From: Levilactobacillus brevis
GTDB taxonomy: Bacteria; Bacillota; Bacilli; Lactobacillales; Lactobacillaceae
Direction of reading: 5' to 3'
DNA length: 64,000 bases
NCBI GenBank assembly: GCA_021383565.1
Contig: CP079699.1
Location: forward strand, 1,984,001-2,048,000
In this document: positions 44,616 through 54,700 of the stretch, one piece after another
Layout: every line of letters begins with the position of its first letter
How positions within the stretch are numbered: position 1 is the stretch's first letter
The notes under the pieces: generated by a model
Databases searched by the model: none
What the model was told of the DNA's origin: nothing
Seen by the model: the letters and a program-made list of their open reading frames with translations, nothing else
Translations under genes and position numbers: made by a program

Positions 44616-45098
44616 TTAGCTGGGCTTTTTCTTGGTTTGAGATTTTTTCTGTGCTAAGGCTTCGAGTTTTTCCAAGTAGGCTACCCGAATGCGTAAAATT
44701 TCATTCTCTTCTTGAAGTTGTTTGAGTGTTTTAGAATCCTTTGATTTGCCTGTCACTTTTAAAGACCGTCCTTTGAATGGCTTCAAACGTCCCTCAATCA
44801 GCTTTCGCTCCCAATCCCATATTGTAACTGGGTTCTTTAGGCGGAAGTGGCTTGCTGTAGCTGGATATGAGGCATGATGAGTCTGTCGCCATTTGATGAC
44901 TTTAATTTTAAAGGAATAGTCGTAAAAAGTCTTCTCTGAATGGTTCTCCAAGCCCGGAATACCAAACAATTTAAAATTGGCTAACCATTGATAAATGGTC
45001 GCGGAGCCTTTGATCCCATACTCTTGCATTAATTTTTGTGGCGATTTTCCTTGAAGATATTTAGTTAAGACTTGTTGTTTTATTTTAGCTGAAAACAT
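44616..45098 (-). CDS. IS3-family transposase OrfA (DNA-binding)
   Basis: Start at ATG 45098 behind AGGGG; 160 residues with two helix-turn-helix segments (SPQKLMQEYGIKGSATIYQWL and a second near 70-100) and a C-terminal leucine-zipper coiled coil (LKQLQEENEILRIRVAYLEKLEAL). The end reads AAG AAA AAG before the stop; a -1 slip on this A-run joins it to OrfB. Confidence 0.9.
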   Translation of the reverse strand: MFSAKIKQQVLTKYLQGKSPQKLMQEYGIKGSATIYQWLANFKLFGIPGLENHSEKTFYDYSFKIKVIKWRQTHHASYPATASHFRLKNPVTIWDWERKLIEGRLKPFKGRSLKVTGKSKDSKTLKQLQEENEILRIRVAYLEKLEALAQKKSQTKKKPS

Positions 45099-45175
45099 AG
45101 TAAAACCCCTCGAGTTGGATTTACTCCAATTCGAGGGGTTCACTTCAACTTGGGTCTGGGACATCTCCTTTTGGT

Positions 45176-46141
45176 TTACCGTTTTTTCCGTCGGTTGCGC
45201 CGGCGTTTTTGACTGTATTTTAAGTGCTTCGCTGGCCGCTTCTTCGTCAGTTGTTGATCCGTCGTGAAAAGCGAACGGCCCATGGCGGGATGTGCGTTCA
45301 AATAGTCCTGCGTAAAGGCATCTACCGCGGCATGATCATTGGCATCAACGTTGGCCCGCCGCATGGCCGAAGCCAACTCCTCGTAGAAGCTCTCAAGTTT
45401 GGGATTGTACATGGTGACCAAGGCCGTATGATTCTTAGCGACCCAGGCCAGCAGTTGATCGGCATCCTTAAGCTGATGCTGCGTTTTCAAATAATTGAAG
45501 AGCGTGGTCAGCGCAAACGGCACCAGATTAAACAGTGCAGGAACCCGGTCTTGTTCATCCAACAGGTGAGTAAACGGCCCAAACATGATCGATGAAATTC
45601 CCGCCACATCCCAGTCAGCGGGCTGGGCTTGTTTCCCGGTAATCATGAGTTCGGCCGTTGTATGTACGATGGTCACGAAGTGCTGACGGTCCTGTTCGCT
45701 AAGGTTGGTCACTTCGGGTTGGGTTCCCATGGCTTGGAGCCACTCTTCGACCAGGGCCACGACACCCTCGTAAGCCTGCTGGGCGTCGTCGGCCGCCGCG
45801 TGTTTTTCGACCAACGCCGGCCGAGCTTGTTTCAATGCCGCCAGCAGATCCTTGAGGTTGACCGCGGCCTGCGCTTTAAAGTACGCCGTAAGCACGGGCG
45901 TCACCGCCACGTAGTAGACGTGCGGACGCTCAACCAGAGTTGGCAATGCGGCCAAGGTCCCGATGAGTTGTTGCGCGGACCACGCACCAGTTCCCAAATC
46001 GACCGTCTGCCGGGCGTGAGTCACGTCGGCCAAGATGGTCTGGGCGTATTTTTGCTGGTTGACGGATAACCGTCCTAAATGCTCCGGGGTCAAGAACTCC
46101 GTGGGTGTCATTAGTTCGGCTGATGCTTCAGTTTCTTCCAT
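45176..46141 (-). CDS. Unknown protein with basic C-terminal tail, 321 aa
   Basis: Start at ATG 46141 behind AGGGG; an upstream GTG at 46174 is less likely. Soluble, mostly helical, with no signal peptide or membrane helix. The last 20 residues are nearly all Lys/Arg (KYSQKRRRNRRKKR), suggesting nucleic-acid or ribosome contact, which is inference. I do not recognise the family. The IS3 element lies 3 bp past its stop, so its original terminator may have been displaced. Confidence 0.82.
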   Translation of the reverse strand: MEETEASAELMTPTEFLTPEHLGRLSVNQQKYAQTILADVTHARQTVDLGTGAWSAQQLIGTLAALPTLVERPHVYYVAVTPVLTAYFKAQAAVNLKDLLAALKQARPALVEKHAAADDAQQAYEGVVALVEEWLQAMGTQPEVTNLSEQDRQHFVTIVHTTAELMITGKQAQPADWDVAGISSIMFGPFTHLLDEQDRVPALFNLVPFALTTLFNYLKTQHQLKDADQLLAWVAKNHTALVTMYNPKLESFYEELASAMRRANVDANDHAAVDAFTQDYLNAHPAMGRSLFTTDQQLTKKRPAKHLKYSQKRRRNRRKKR

Positions 46142-46439
46142 AACTACAATTCCCCTATCTGTCTTGAATTCCACCTTCCATTATAAGCGATGACCGCGCG
46201 AATGAAAAATAAGAATCGACGGGGTGGCGGACTGTGGCGCTCGCACCCGTCATTGCTACCGGTCAATTATTAATTATTATTTTAGGAATTAAATGAACTT
46301 CTAGCACATTCACAACGCGTGGCGATTCCTTAAGAAATGCCGAAATCTATGGGTAACTACGGCTGAATCCAAGACAAAATGGGTAAAGTCGGTTATATTT
46401 AAGGTTCGGAGACTTATCGGAAAAGGAGAAAGAATTTAC

Positions 46440-47609
46440 ATGGCAGAAGAAGTTGTAATTGTTAGTGCAGTGCGGACCCCGATTGGCAAGTTTGGCCGTG
46501 GGCTCCGTTCAGTTTCCGCCGTCACCCTGGGCAGTATCGCCGCGCAGGCCGCCGTCACGCGCAGTGGCCTCGATCCCGCCATGATCCAGCAGACCATCTT
46601 CGGGACGGTCTTGCAGGCCGGGGCGGGCCAGAACATCGCCCGGCAAATCGAACTCAACGTTGGCCTCCCAGAGACCAGCACCGCCATGACCATCAATCAA
46701 GTGTGCGGCTCGAGTCTCAAGGCGATCCGGCTGGGCCAAAGCGCCATCCTCATGGGAGACGCCGACGCCGTGCTAGTCGGGGGAACGGAGAGTATGAGCC
46801 AGGCGCCCTATTTGAATCATCAATCACGGTGGGGCCATAAATTCGGCGACGTGACCCTGACGGATAGTCTGACCCGCGACGGGTTGACTGACGCCTTCAC
46901 CAACGTGCCCATGGGCATCACCGCGGAAAATGTGGCGGAACGCTTCAACGTCAGCCGCGAAGACCAGGACGCCTTCGCTCTGGCCTCACAACAAAAGGCC
47001 GTGCAAGCCCAAGCTAACGAACAATTCAACGACGAAATCGTGCCGGTCCCCGTGGGTAATGACCTGGTTACCCAAGACGAAGCGGTGCGGGCCAACACGT
47101 CGCTGGCTAAACTCGCAACACTTCCACCGGCCTTTCGCGAAGATGGAACCGTCACGGCAGGCAATGCCGCGGGCTTAAACGATGGTGCCGCCGCGATGGT
47201 GCTCATGCGTAAATCAGCCGCCCAGGCGGCCCACATCCCGTATTTAGCCACGCTGACGGGCTATCATGAAAACGGGATTGACCCCGACATCATGGGCTAC
47301 GCGCCGGTCTACGCCATCCAAGATGTCCTCGATCAACACCACCTGCGGGTTAACGATATCGACCGCTACGAAGTCAATGAAGCCTTCGCGGCACAATCGG
47401 TGGCTGTGGCTCGCGATCTTAAATTACCCAGCGAGCGGCTCAACGTCAACGGCGGTAGTATTGCTCTTGGCCATCCCCTGGGCGCGTCCGGTACCCGCAT
47501 CGTGGTCACGTTACTCCACGAACTAATTCATAGCGACAGCCACCGGGGCTTAGCGGCCATGTGCGTCGGCGGTGGCATGGGGATTGCGTTACTGATCGAA
47601 CGGGATTAA
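46440..47609 (+). CDS. Acetyl-CoA C-acetyltransferase (thiolase)
   Basis: 389 residues, full length. Catalytic nucleophile C89 in NQVCGSSLK, H345 in GHPLGASG and C375 in CVGGGMG complete the thiolase triad. It condenses two acetyl-CoA to acetoacetyl-CoA, the first step of the mevalonate pathway that lactobacilli use for isoprenoids. AAAAGGAG precedes the ATG. It may be cotranscribed with the small membrane protein that follows; no other mevalonate gene is in the window. Confidence 0.95.
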   Translation: MAEEVVIVSAVRTPIGKFGRGLRSVSAVTLGSIAAQAAVTRSGLDPAMIQQTIFGTVLQAGAGQNIARQIELNVGLPETSTAMTINQVCGSSLKAIRLGQSAILMGDADAVLVGGTESMSQAPYLNHQSRWGHKFGDVTLTDSLTRDGLTDAFTNVPMGITAENVAERFNVSREDQDAFALASQQKAVQAQANEQFNDEIVPVPVGNDLVTQDEAVRANTSLAKLATLPPAFREDGTVTAGNAAGLNDGAAAMVLMRKSAAQAAHIPYLATLTGYHENGIDPDIMGYAPVYAIQDVLDQHHLRVNDIDRYEVNEAFAAQSVAVARDLKLPSERLNVNGGSIALGHPLGASGTRIVVTLLHELIHSDSHRGLAAMCVGGGMGIALLIERD

Positions 47610-47668
47610 CCGCGGTCCAGACTCCTTTCTGGTATAATGACGACAACGATTAAAAAAGGAAGCGCGCC

Positions 47669-47860
47669 ATGTTAACTACGGATTTCGACGTCAAACTTAA
47701 ACTCATTATCTTAGCGGTCGTCGGCCTACTTGCCTTGGCCGGCGTCCTAGGTTACGTCTACCACCTCGACCACCACTTCACTCGCCGCCTCATTGGCGTG
47801 CTGGCAGTCATGGTGGTGCTGGTTTTTATTTTAATTTCACTACTCATGATTCATCAATAG
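47669..47860 (+). CDS. Small membrane protein, 63 aa
   Basis: AAAAAAGGAAG precedes the ATG. Two hydrophobic helices (about 11-29 and 41-60) are separated by a His/Arg-rich loop (YHLDHHFTRR). Function unknown. A TATAAT lies just upstream at about 47633, so it may have its own promoter. A strong terminator follows. Confidence 0.8.
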   Translation: MLTTDFDVKLKLIILAVVGLLALAGVLGYVYHLDHHFTRRLIGVLAVMVVLVFILISLLMIHQ

Positions 47861-47864
47861 CTAG

Positions 47865-47913
47865 AAAAGGGGTTCTCGCAATGGCCGGTTTGGCGTTGTG
47901 AGAACCCCTTTTT
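47865..47913. terminator. Bidirectional terminator
   Basis: AAAAGGGGTTCTC pairs with GAGAACCCCTTTT, serving the small membrane protein gene and the convergent addA. Confidence 0.92.
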
Positions 47914-47915
47914 CA

Positions 47916-50900
47916 TTACATTTTTAATGGTCGTGCCGGCACGGCAACCAGGTTACCCGTCGTTAAGAGATAGAGATACTGCGCCGTTACCGGTTGGCCG
48001 GTCATCTGGCTTAAGGCGGCGGCATACAGGTTCACCTGACCGCTGTACCGGTCCACAATCTTCGCGGTGCTTTGCGCCACCGCTTGGGCATTCACGTGAT
48101 CGGTCTTGTAATCGAACAGAATGATCCCCGCCGTCGTTTGCAAATAGCCATCCACAATCCCGTGGACCAACACCTGCGAGTCGGCTTCCTTGAAGTCCTG
48201 AAAGAGGCTCTTGGCCGGCATCAGTAACGAGAACGGCACTTCCCGATGAAGTTGCGTCGGGTGCGCTAGGATTTGCTGCCCCAGCGGCGTGGCAAAGAAT
48301 TGAAGGATCAGATCGGCCCGGACCTGTTGTGCCACCGCACTCGTCAAGACTTGGTTAGTTACCAATCGGTCAATGACGGCTTGGATGGCTGTCAAAGTCG
48401 GCGGTACGGTCACATCCAGTTGTTGGAGCACCAGATGCGTGGCCGTTCCAATTTCAGTGGGCAACGGCGCCCGCACGGTTTGCAAGAATTCCGGTCGCGC
48501 AAAATCGTGGGTGACAAACCGATTCCCGTGTTGGCCATTTCCCACCGGTTGATATTCGCCAATAGCGGCGTTATCTGGATCCTCAAATAGTCGCTTGGCT
48601 TCCGAAACGGATTGATAGGCCGTGGTCTGTGTGGCCGCCTGATGAGGATATTGGAAGTCCATAATCTGATGAAGTGTCGCCACGTCACTGTCGGTGGCCG
48701 GCGTCATCGGCGTCGCCGGCTGATTGGCCTCAAGCCAGTCGGCCGTTGCCTCCTGGGTGGTCGTAATGGCGCCCAAATCAGCGGTCGTCACGAACTGAAC
48801 CTCAAAGTTTGCGGGATCACCGGCCAAAGCCGGTAAGGCGTCTCCCATCGGTTGGTCGTCCACCTTAAACTTCGCGTCACGAACCAAGCACATCCCCACC
48901 CAATCCAGGTAATTGGCCGCCGTAGACTTTTCGCGTAAGGTGGCGTTTAGAACTAGATCAGGGCTTTGAAAGGCCTGTTGCCAGGTGCTCAGCGCCTCTT
49001 CTTGCGTCTTGTGTGAGCCCACAATATAGATCTGAGATTCCGCGCGCGTCAGGGCAACGTACAGTTTTCGCATTTCTTCGGCAAGACTCGCCCGGGAAAT
49101 GGCCTGCGCCGTCACCAATTTCTGCAGACTCGGCGCCTTAATCCGACTAGCGGCATCTAGGTAATCAATCCCGATACCCTGCTTGCCGCTCATGACGTAA
49201 CTTCCCTGTTGGTCCTGCCGGTTGAATTGGCGCGAGGCATCCATCAGAAAGACGACGGGAAATTCCAAACCCTTGCTTCCGTGAATGGTCATCACTGAAA
49301 CGACATTTTCGGCCGCCTGTACCGGTGCACCAGCTAAGTCATCGTCCCGCTCCTGCAGCCGCTCCACGAAGCGAACAAACTGGAAGAGCCCTTTGAAACT
49401 ACTGTGTTCATAGCCTTGGGCCCGCTCGTACAAGGCATGCAGATTGGCCTGACGCTGCTCACCGGCTGGCATCCCCCCGACATAGTCCAAGAAACCCGTG
49501 TCCTGGTAAATGCGCCAGATCAGCGTCACCAATTGATTCTGGCGCGCAATGTCTCTGAAGGTAGTCAGCTGTTCCAAAAAGTGATTAACCTTATCGGCGA
49601 GTTCCTGCTGGAAATCACTGGCACTATCGGCCGCATAACGCTGCTGGAAATGCAGCAGGGCTTGATAATAGTCGCCCGTTCGCTGATTGATCCGTAACGC
49701 CGCCAACTGATTTTCATTCAACCCCACAATGGGCGAACGCAATACTGCGGCCAACGGAATATCCTGATAGGGATTATCAATAATCTTCAAGAGTGCCATC
49801 ATAATCTGAATTTCGGTCGTCTTAAAGTAACTCTGGGCGTCATTCACAACCACGGGAATTCCAAGTCGCCGTAGCTCATCCGTGATAATCAGATTATTAG
49901 TTCGCGTGGGCGTCAGTAGTGTAATGTCCCCGTACTGCATGGGGCGAACTTCATGGGCATCCCGGTCATAGATCGGTGTCTTCGCCGCAATCAATTGCTG
50001 AATTTTCTGCCCCGCAACCAGGACTTCCCCTTGATGCTTGTTGTCGACCTGAAATTTTTCGTCCATGGCCTCCTGGTCTGAATCGGGCTGGTCCGAATCA
50101 GTCGCGTCGGCGTCATCACTCAGGTAGACCAGCAGTTCAGCCTTACTCTTCACGTCTTCGGGGTAATACGTCGCACCAAACTTGAGCTGCGCGGCACCGG
50201 TATAATCAATCTCACCCAGCTGACGGTCCATCAGTTGTTTAAAGATCAAGTTGGTAAAATCATCGACATTTTTCATGGATCGGAAATTATCGGCCAAAAC
50301 GATGAGCTTACCGGCCTGCTGATCGGCCGTATAGCGGTCGGTCTTATTCATAAACAGCGTGGGGTCGGCCTGCCGGAAGCGGTAAATGGATTGTTTAACA
50401 TCCCCCACCATGAACAGATTCCCGGTTGGAGCCGGTTGGGCAATCGCCGTTAAGATGGCCTCCTGCAGCCCGTTGGTATCCTGATATTCATCGACCATAA
50501 TCTCGGCATACTGTTGCCGTAACTGAGCCGCTACCTGCCGCGATTGGTCCGTGTCACGCGTCAGAATTGCCAACGCCGCATGCTCCACGTCGGCAAAATC
50601 TAAGACGTGACGCCGTTGCTTTTCAGCAGCATATGCCTGGCGGAAGACCTTAACCACACGCGCTAATTCACCCACGAGTGCGCCGGACTTCTTGATGGTG
50701 GTCACCGCCAAGTCTTCGGGCTGGATGAGATATCCCTTCTGTAAGGCCGCCATTTGCTTCCGCGCCGGATCGTAGTACGTGGTCTTCAAGCGATTGTAGA
50801 CGGGATAGTCTTCATTCGTTTTTCGAATGCTAGGCATCCGCCCCCAGTTAAAGTCACTGACGGCCGCTCTAAGCGCATTCCAGCTACCATGGTCCACACA

Positions 50901-51740
50901 GTCAAGAACGGCATTTAAGTCGCTCAAAATGGGTTGAAGATGGTCAAATTGCTTGGTGAGATTGGCCTGCTCAGCTAGTTGCTGGGCACTGGTTAAATCC
51001 GCCTTAATCTGCTGAAGCTGTTCCGTGAACAAGGGTTGGAGTTGCTCATGATAAAACGTTGTGTCGGTCAAATTGAGACTGTCCAGTTGATAGGGTGCGG
51101 TTAGGCCATCCAGCCAGCCCTCGGGATCGGCCGTGGCGTTGGCAAACGTATTGGTCCGCTGAACCAACTCGGCTAAGCCGTCATCCCCCCGGTCACCCGA
51201 AAAGTTTTCCGTTAATTGCGCAAACAGGCTGGGTTCACCCGCGGCCAAGAGGGCCCCCTTAGCCGGAGCCTGTTCTCCCGCCGCGTAGAGCTCTTCGCGG
51301 ACGTCCGCCCACACCTCATCACGGAGTAAGCCATTCTCCGTTTCATCGGCTAGTAACCGGAAGACCGGATCAAAGTCAATCACGTAGTAATAATGCTGGA
51401 GAATCCGCAAACAAAAGGCATCGAGCGTACTGATGTCGGCAACCGGTAATTGATTGAGTTGCCGCAAGTAAAATTGCTGTCGCTCACTATCACCCTGACT
51501 AGCCGCTAACTCCTGCCGTAAGGCGGTTTGAATCCGATCGCGCATTTCAGCGGCCGCGGCCTTGGTAAAGGTCACAATCAACACTTCATCAATGCCTGTG
51601 CCAGCCTTAAGCTTCTCAATCACGCGCTGCACCAGCACCCGGGTCTTTCCGGAACCGGCCGAGGCCGATACCAATAGATTATGGCCAGAATCATGAATCG
51701 CCTGGTCTTGGCTAGGGGTAAAACTAAATTTTGCGCTCAT
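47916..51740 (-). CDS. addA: ATP-dependent helicase/nuclease subunit A (AddA/RexA)
   Basis: 1274 residues, full length. UvrD-type helicase with Walker A ASAGSGKT (26-33), Walker B in VDEYQDTN, motif VI VALTRAES, and a C-terminal RecB-like nuclease with ILFDYKTDHV. With AddB it resects double-strand ends and loads RecA after meeting Chi. AAAGGAGG lies inside the end of addB, and the genes overlap by 17 bp, so translation is coupled. Confidence 0.97.
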   Translation of the reverse strand: MSAKFSFTPSQDQAIHDSGHNLLVSASAGSGKTRVLVQRVIEKLKAGTGIDEVLIVTFTKAAAAEMRDRIQTALRQELAASQGDSERQQFYLRQLNQLPVADISTLDAFCLRILQHYYYVIDFDPVFRLLADETENGLLRDEVWADVREELYAAGEQAPAKGALLAAGEPSLFAQLTENFSGDRGDDGLAELVQRTNTFANATADPEGWLDGLTAPYQLDSLNLTDTTFYHEQLQPLFTEQLQQIKADLTSAQQLAEQANLTKQFDHLQPILSDLNAVLDCVDHGSWNALRAAVSDFNWGRMPSIRKTNEDYPVYNRLKTTYYDPARKQMAALQKGYLIQPEDLAVTTIKKSGALVGELARVVKVFRQAYAAEKQRRHVLDFADVEHAALAILTRDTDQSRQVAAQLRQQYAEIMVDEYQDTNGLQEAILTAIAQPAPTGNLFMVGDVKQSIYRFRQADPTLFMNKTDRYTADQQAGKLIVLADNFRSMKNVDDFTNLIFKQLMDRQLGEIDYTGAAQLKFGATYYPEDVKSKAELLVYLSDDADATDSDQPDSDQEAMDEKFQVDNKHQGEVLVAGQKIQQLIAAKTPIYDRDAHEVRPMQYGDITLLTPTRTNNLIITDELRRLGIPVVVNDAQSYFKTTEIQIMMALLKIIDNPYQDIPLAAVLRSPIVGLNENQLAALRINQRTGDYYQALLHFQQRYAADSASDFQQELADKVNHFLEQLTTFRDIARQNQLVTLIWRIYQDTGFLDYVGGMPAGEQRQANLHALYERAQGYEHSSFKGLFQFVRFVERLQERDDDLAGAPVQAAENVVSVMTIHGSKGLEFPVVFLMDASRQFNRQDQQGSYVMSGKQGIGIDYLDAASRIKAPSLQKLVTAQAISRASLAEEMRKLYVALTRAESQIYIVGSHKTQEEALSTWQQAFQSPDLVLNATLREKSTAANYLDWVGMCLVRDAKFKVDDQPMGDALPALAGDPANFEVQFVTTADLGAITTTQEATADWLEANQPATPMTPATDSDVATLHQIMDFQYPHQAATQTTAYQSVSEAKRLFEDPDNAAIGEYQPVGNGQHGNRFVTHDFARPEFLQTVRAPLPTEIGTATHLVLQQLDVTVPPTLTAIQAVIDRLVTNQVLTSAVAQQVRADLILQFFATPLGQQILAHPTQLHREVPFSLLMPAKSLFQDFKEADSQVLVHGIVDGYLQTTAGIILFDYKTDHVNAQAVAQSTAKIVDRYSGQVNLYAAALSQMTGQPVTAQYLYLLTTGNLVAVPARPLKM

Positions 51741-54700
51741 TAGGGTCCTCCTTTGCTAACTCGTTTTTGATCCGCGTCATAACATCATCCTTCTTCAGCG
51801 GTGGTAAATCCCGATAGTTATTTTCGGTCAATAAGGGGTCAAACTGCATGATCGACTTGTACGGCGAATACTGTAAGGCGGTCTTGTTCTGCTCCCGTGT
51901 TGGTGCCAAATCAACCTTACCATCAAAGATTTCGTTAGCCGCTCGCTTAATCAATCCTTCCGTATGCTGAAGCAGGAGATCCAATTCGGTCGGATTCACC
52001 AGCATCTTGCTATACGAGGTGTAATTGCCCTTAACACCGCGCCGTAAACCACGGAAAAGAAGGGAACTGCCGTGATAATCTGGTGAGGCAAAGAGAGAGT
52101 CTAAGTTCTCCAGTAAGTCGGGGTCGTCGAGCAACAGCCCCTGGTACTGTTCTGCCTTTAAAAGCGCCAGCATGGGGTCATCGTCCAAGACGTCCGCTGC
52201 CCGCAGAATTGGATTTTGTAAATGCAGGTACACGGCTCCCGCCAATTCGGCTTGCTGGACATCCACCTGTGAATCGGCCAACAACTCCGGCAGGTTTTTC
52301 TTAACCGCGTCCAAGTACGTCAGCATCTGCATGGCTTGACCATAATAGGCGTCTTGATAACTGAATTTATGTTCAGAACTCTTGTAATCCACGATGCCCA
52401 GGTAGGCCTTCGGGCTGTCCTTGAGCTGCAAGGCATCCAACCGGTCAATCTGGCCACGAACCGTCACCTTGTGCTGGTCGCCGAGATCAAACGACAATGG
52501 TTCTAAGCCGTTCGGGTCTCCCAGTCCAAACTTCAATTCCATTTGTTTGGGCCGCAAATGGGTCCGACCGCTCTGTTCGCGCAAAGTCTTGGCCATCTGG
52601 CGCATCGTCTTAATCAGTTGTGCGCGGATATATCGCATCCGTGCCGACCGCTCCAGAATCGCAAATTGCGGATTAACCGTCGGGTCCAGCACCCGTTTAA
52701 CCGCGTCATCCGTGAGTTCTTGTAATTGCTGATCGTCAAATTCGGCCAGGTCCAAATGCTCAGCCTTTACCTGATTCATCAACCCCTCTAGCGTGGCGTG
52801 GAAGAATTCCCCGGTGCTAGCCGGCGTCAGGTCAAAGACCTCCCGTTCCTGTAGCCGCAGGCCATACTTCAAGAAATAGGCGTACGGATTGGCATAGTAC
52901 TCCTCTAGCTTTGAAATGGACGTACTGATCTTACGCCCGTATAGCTGAATAACCGTGTCCTTCGTCAACTTCGTCGGCACGTTCTTGTAGGATAAACTGC
53001 CCATCAGCCGCTGGGTTAAGCGACTATAGTTTGGATCTCGCCGGAGCATTTGCCAAACATACTGCCACGGCTTTGACAGCGCAACTTCCCGTAACTGGCC
53101 GTCGTGACTCGCCTGAACCAGATGCCGGAGAGTTGTCCGCCGTGTTCCGACAAACGGTAGGATATCCGTATCCTCGGCCGCGGGCGTGGCTGCCGCCTGA
53201 ATAATTGGCAAGTTAAAATGCTGCCGAATCCGTTCAACGTAGGGTGAAATTTGCAAGCCATTGTGGTTGTCGTCGCTCGTGGCCGGATAACTGAAGATCA
53301 AGCGCTCACTACCACTCAAAAAGGCCAGGTAGTTGAGGTACGGCTCGCCCGCCAGTTGGGTCGCGGCATCGTCTCGCAAGTAACTATCCTCATCCACGGT
53401 CTGAAGCTGCTCGCTAAGGTCGTGGCGATCGTTGTCGGCTAACAAGCTCGTCGGTATCTGATCATCGGGCATCTCATCGGCCGTGGCTCCCATCAGGAAG
53501 GTCACCTTGCGATTGTTGGCCTGTACAATACCACTTTCGGTAATCGTCACCTGGTCGAGCGTGGATGGAATCTGACTGAACTTAGCTCCTTCGAAGCCAG
53601 ACTGTAGCAATGCCTGAAAGTCTGGCTGCTTAAAGGCCATCGGGCCCAAGATGCTGTGACATTCGTCTAACATCTGACAGAAAGTGGCCCACGTCTGTTC
53701 CGGTTGGCCGGCACGCATCAAGTCACCATCCGCGATGGCTTGATCACGCCAAGCCATCAGCTGCGCACTCACCCCCGCGTGATCGAGGAACTGATAGAGT
53801 ACTGTCGCCGCGTCCGTATACGTCTTGGCCGCCTTCAACCGGGCAAAGAATGGCGGCAAGGTATCTTTCACGAAGCGACGAATCGTATTAATCTGCTGAG
53901 ACATCTGGTCATTGTGCGTCGTTTGAACCTCGTCATCTCCGGCCGAAAAGCGCAGATAAACCCAGTCGTCTTTTTGGGTCCACCAGTGCTGCCCCTCAAA
54001 GCCATTCTTTAAGACGAAATTCTCGGTCAACGCGAGTGCCTGTCGGTAGGCGGGCAACGCCATCGGTTCACCCGCCGCATCCCGTGGTAGTAGCAACTCC
54101 GACTTTAAGACACGGAAGACATCGGCATAACGATAATTCCGTCGGTCAACGTCGAAGAGTGCATTGATTAATTCCACAAAGGGATGGTCGGCCATCTGAA
54201 CATCCGCATCATCAAAATACGGAATCTCTTGGGCCTTAAAGATGGGATCAATCACCGTCTGATAGTGGTCCAGATGCCGCGCCATCACCAGAAAATCTTG
54301 ATAACGATATTGACCACTGGCGACCAACTGGCGAATCTGAGTCGCCACCCGAGAAACCTCCACGTACCGATTGGTGGCCTGGACGACTTGGATCGCCGTC
54401 GGCACTTGGTCTACGGGTTGTGGTTGCGGACTCATGGTATTCGAGGCTTGCCAAAACTCATCCAGCGCAACCAAATCGGCGGTCACCCGCGGCTGCTGGG
54501 TTCGTTGGTCGGTCAGCACTGGTACTGATGCTGCGCGCGCAATACTATACAGCTGATGGTAGAGCTTACCCGACTGGAAGAAGAGACTGGTGGCCTCGGG
54601 CAAGTCTTGGGGGTAACCCTTATCCAAGTTCAAGGCGACCGTAACGCTGGCTGCACGTTCAATGAGTGCGGCCGTTAATTTACGTTCCTGCGCACTTAAT

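Larger units (their letters stand above)
43697..45172 (-). mobile_element. IS3-family insertion sequence (IS150 group), complete
   Basis: 1476 bp bounded by AAAAGGAGATGTCC (43697-43710) and its exact complement (45159-45172). The inverted repeats continue imperfectly inwards through GACC, TTGAAGTGAACCCC and AATTGGAGT. It encodes orfA and orfB on the minus strand with the expected -1 overlap. GC is clearly lower than the neighbours. No direct target duplication is visible outside the perfect repeats. It sits between the stops of murE and the unknown gene, 10 and 3 bp away. Confidence 0.9.
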
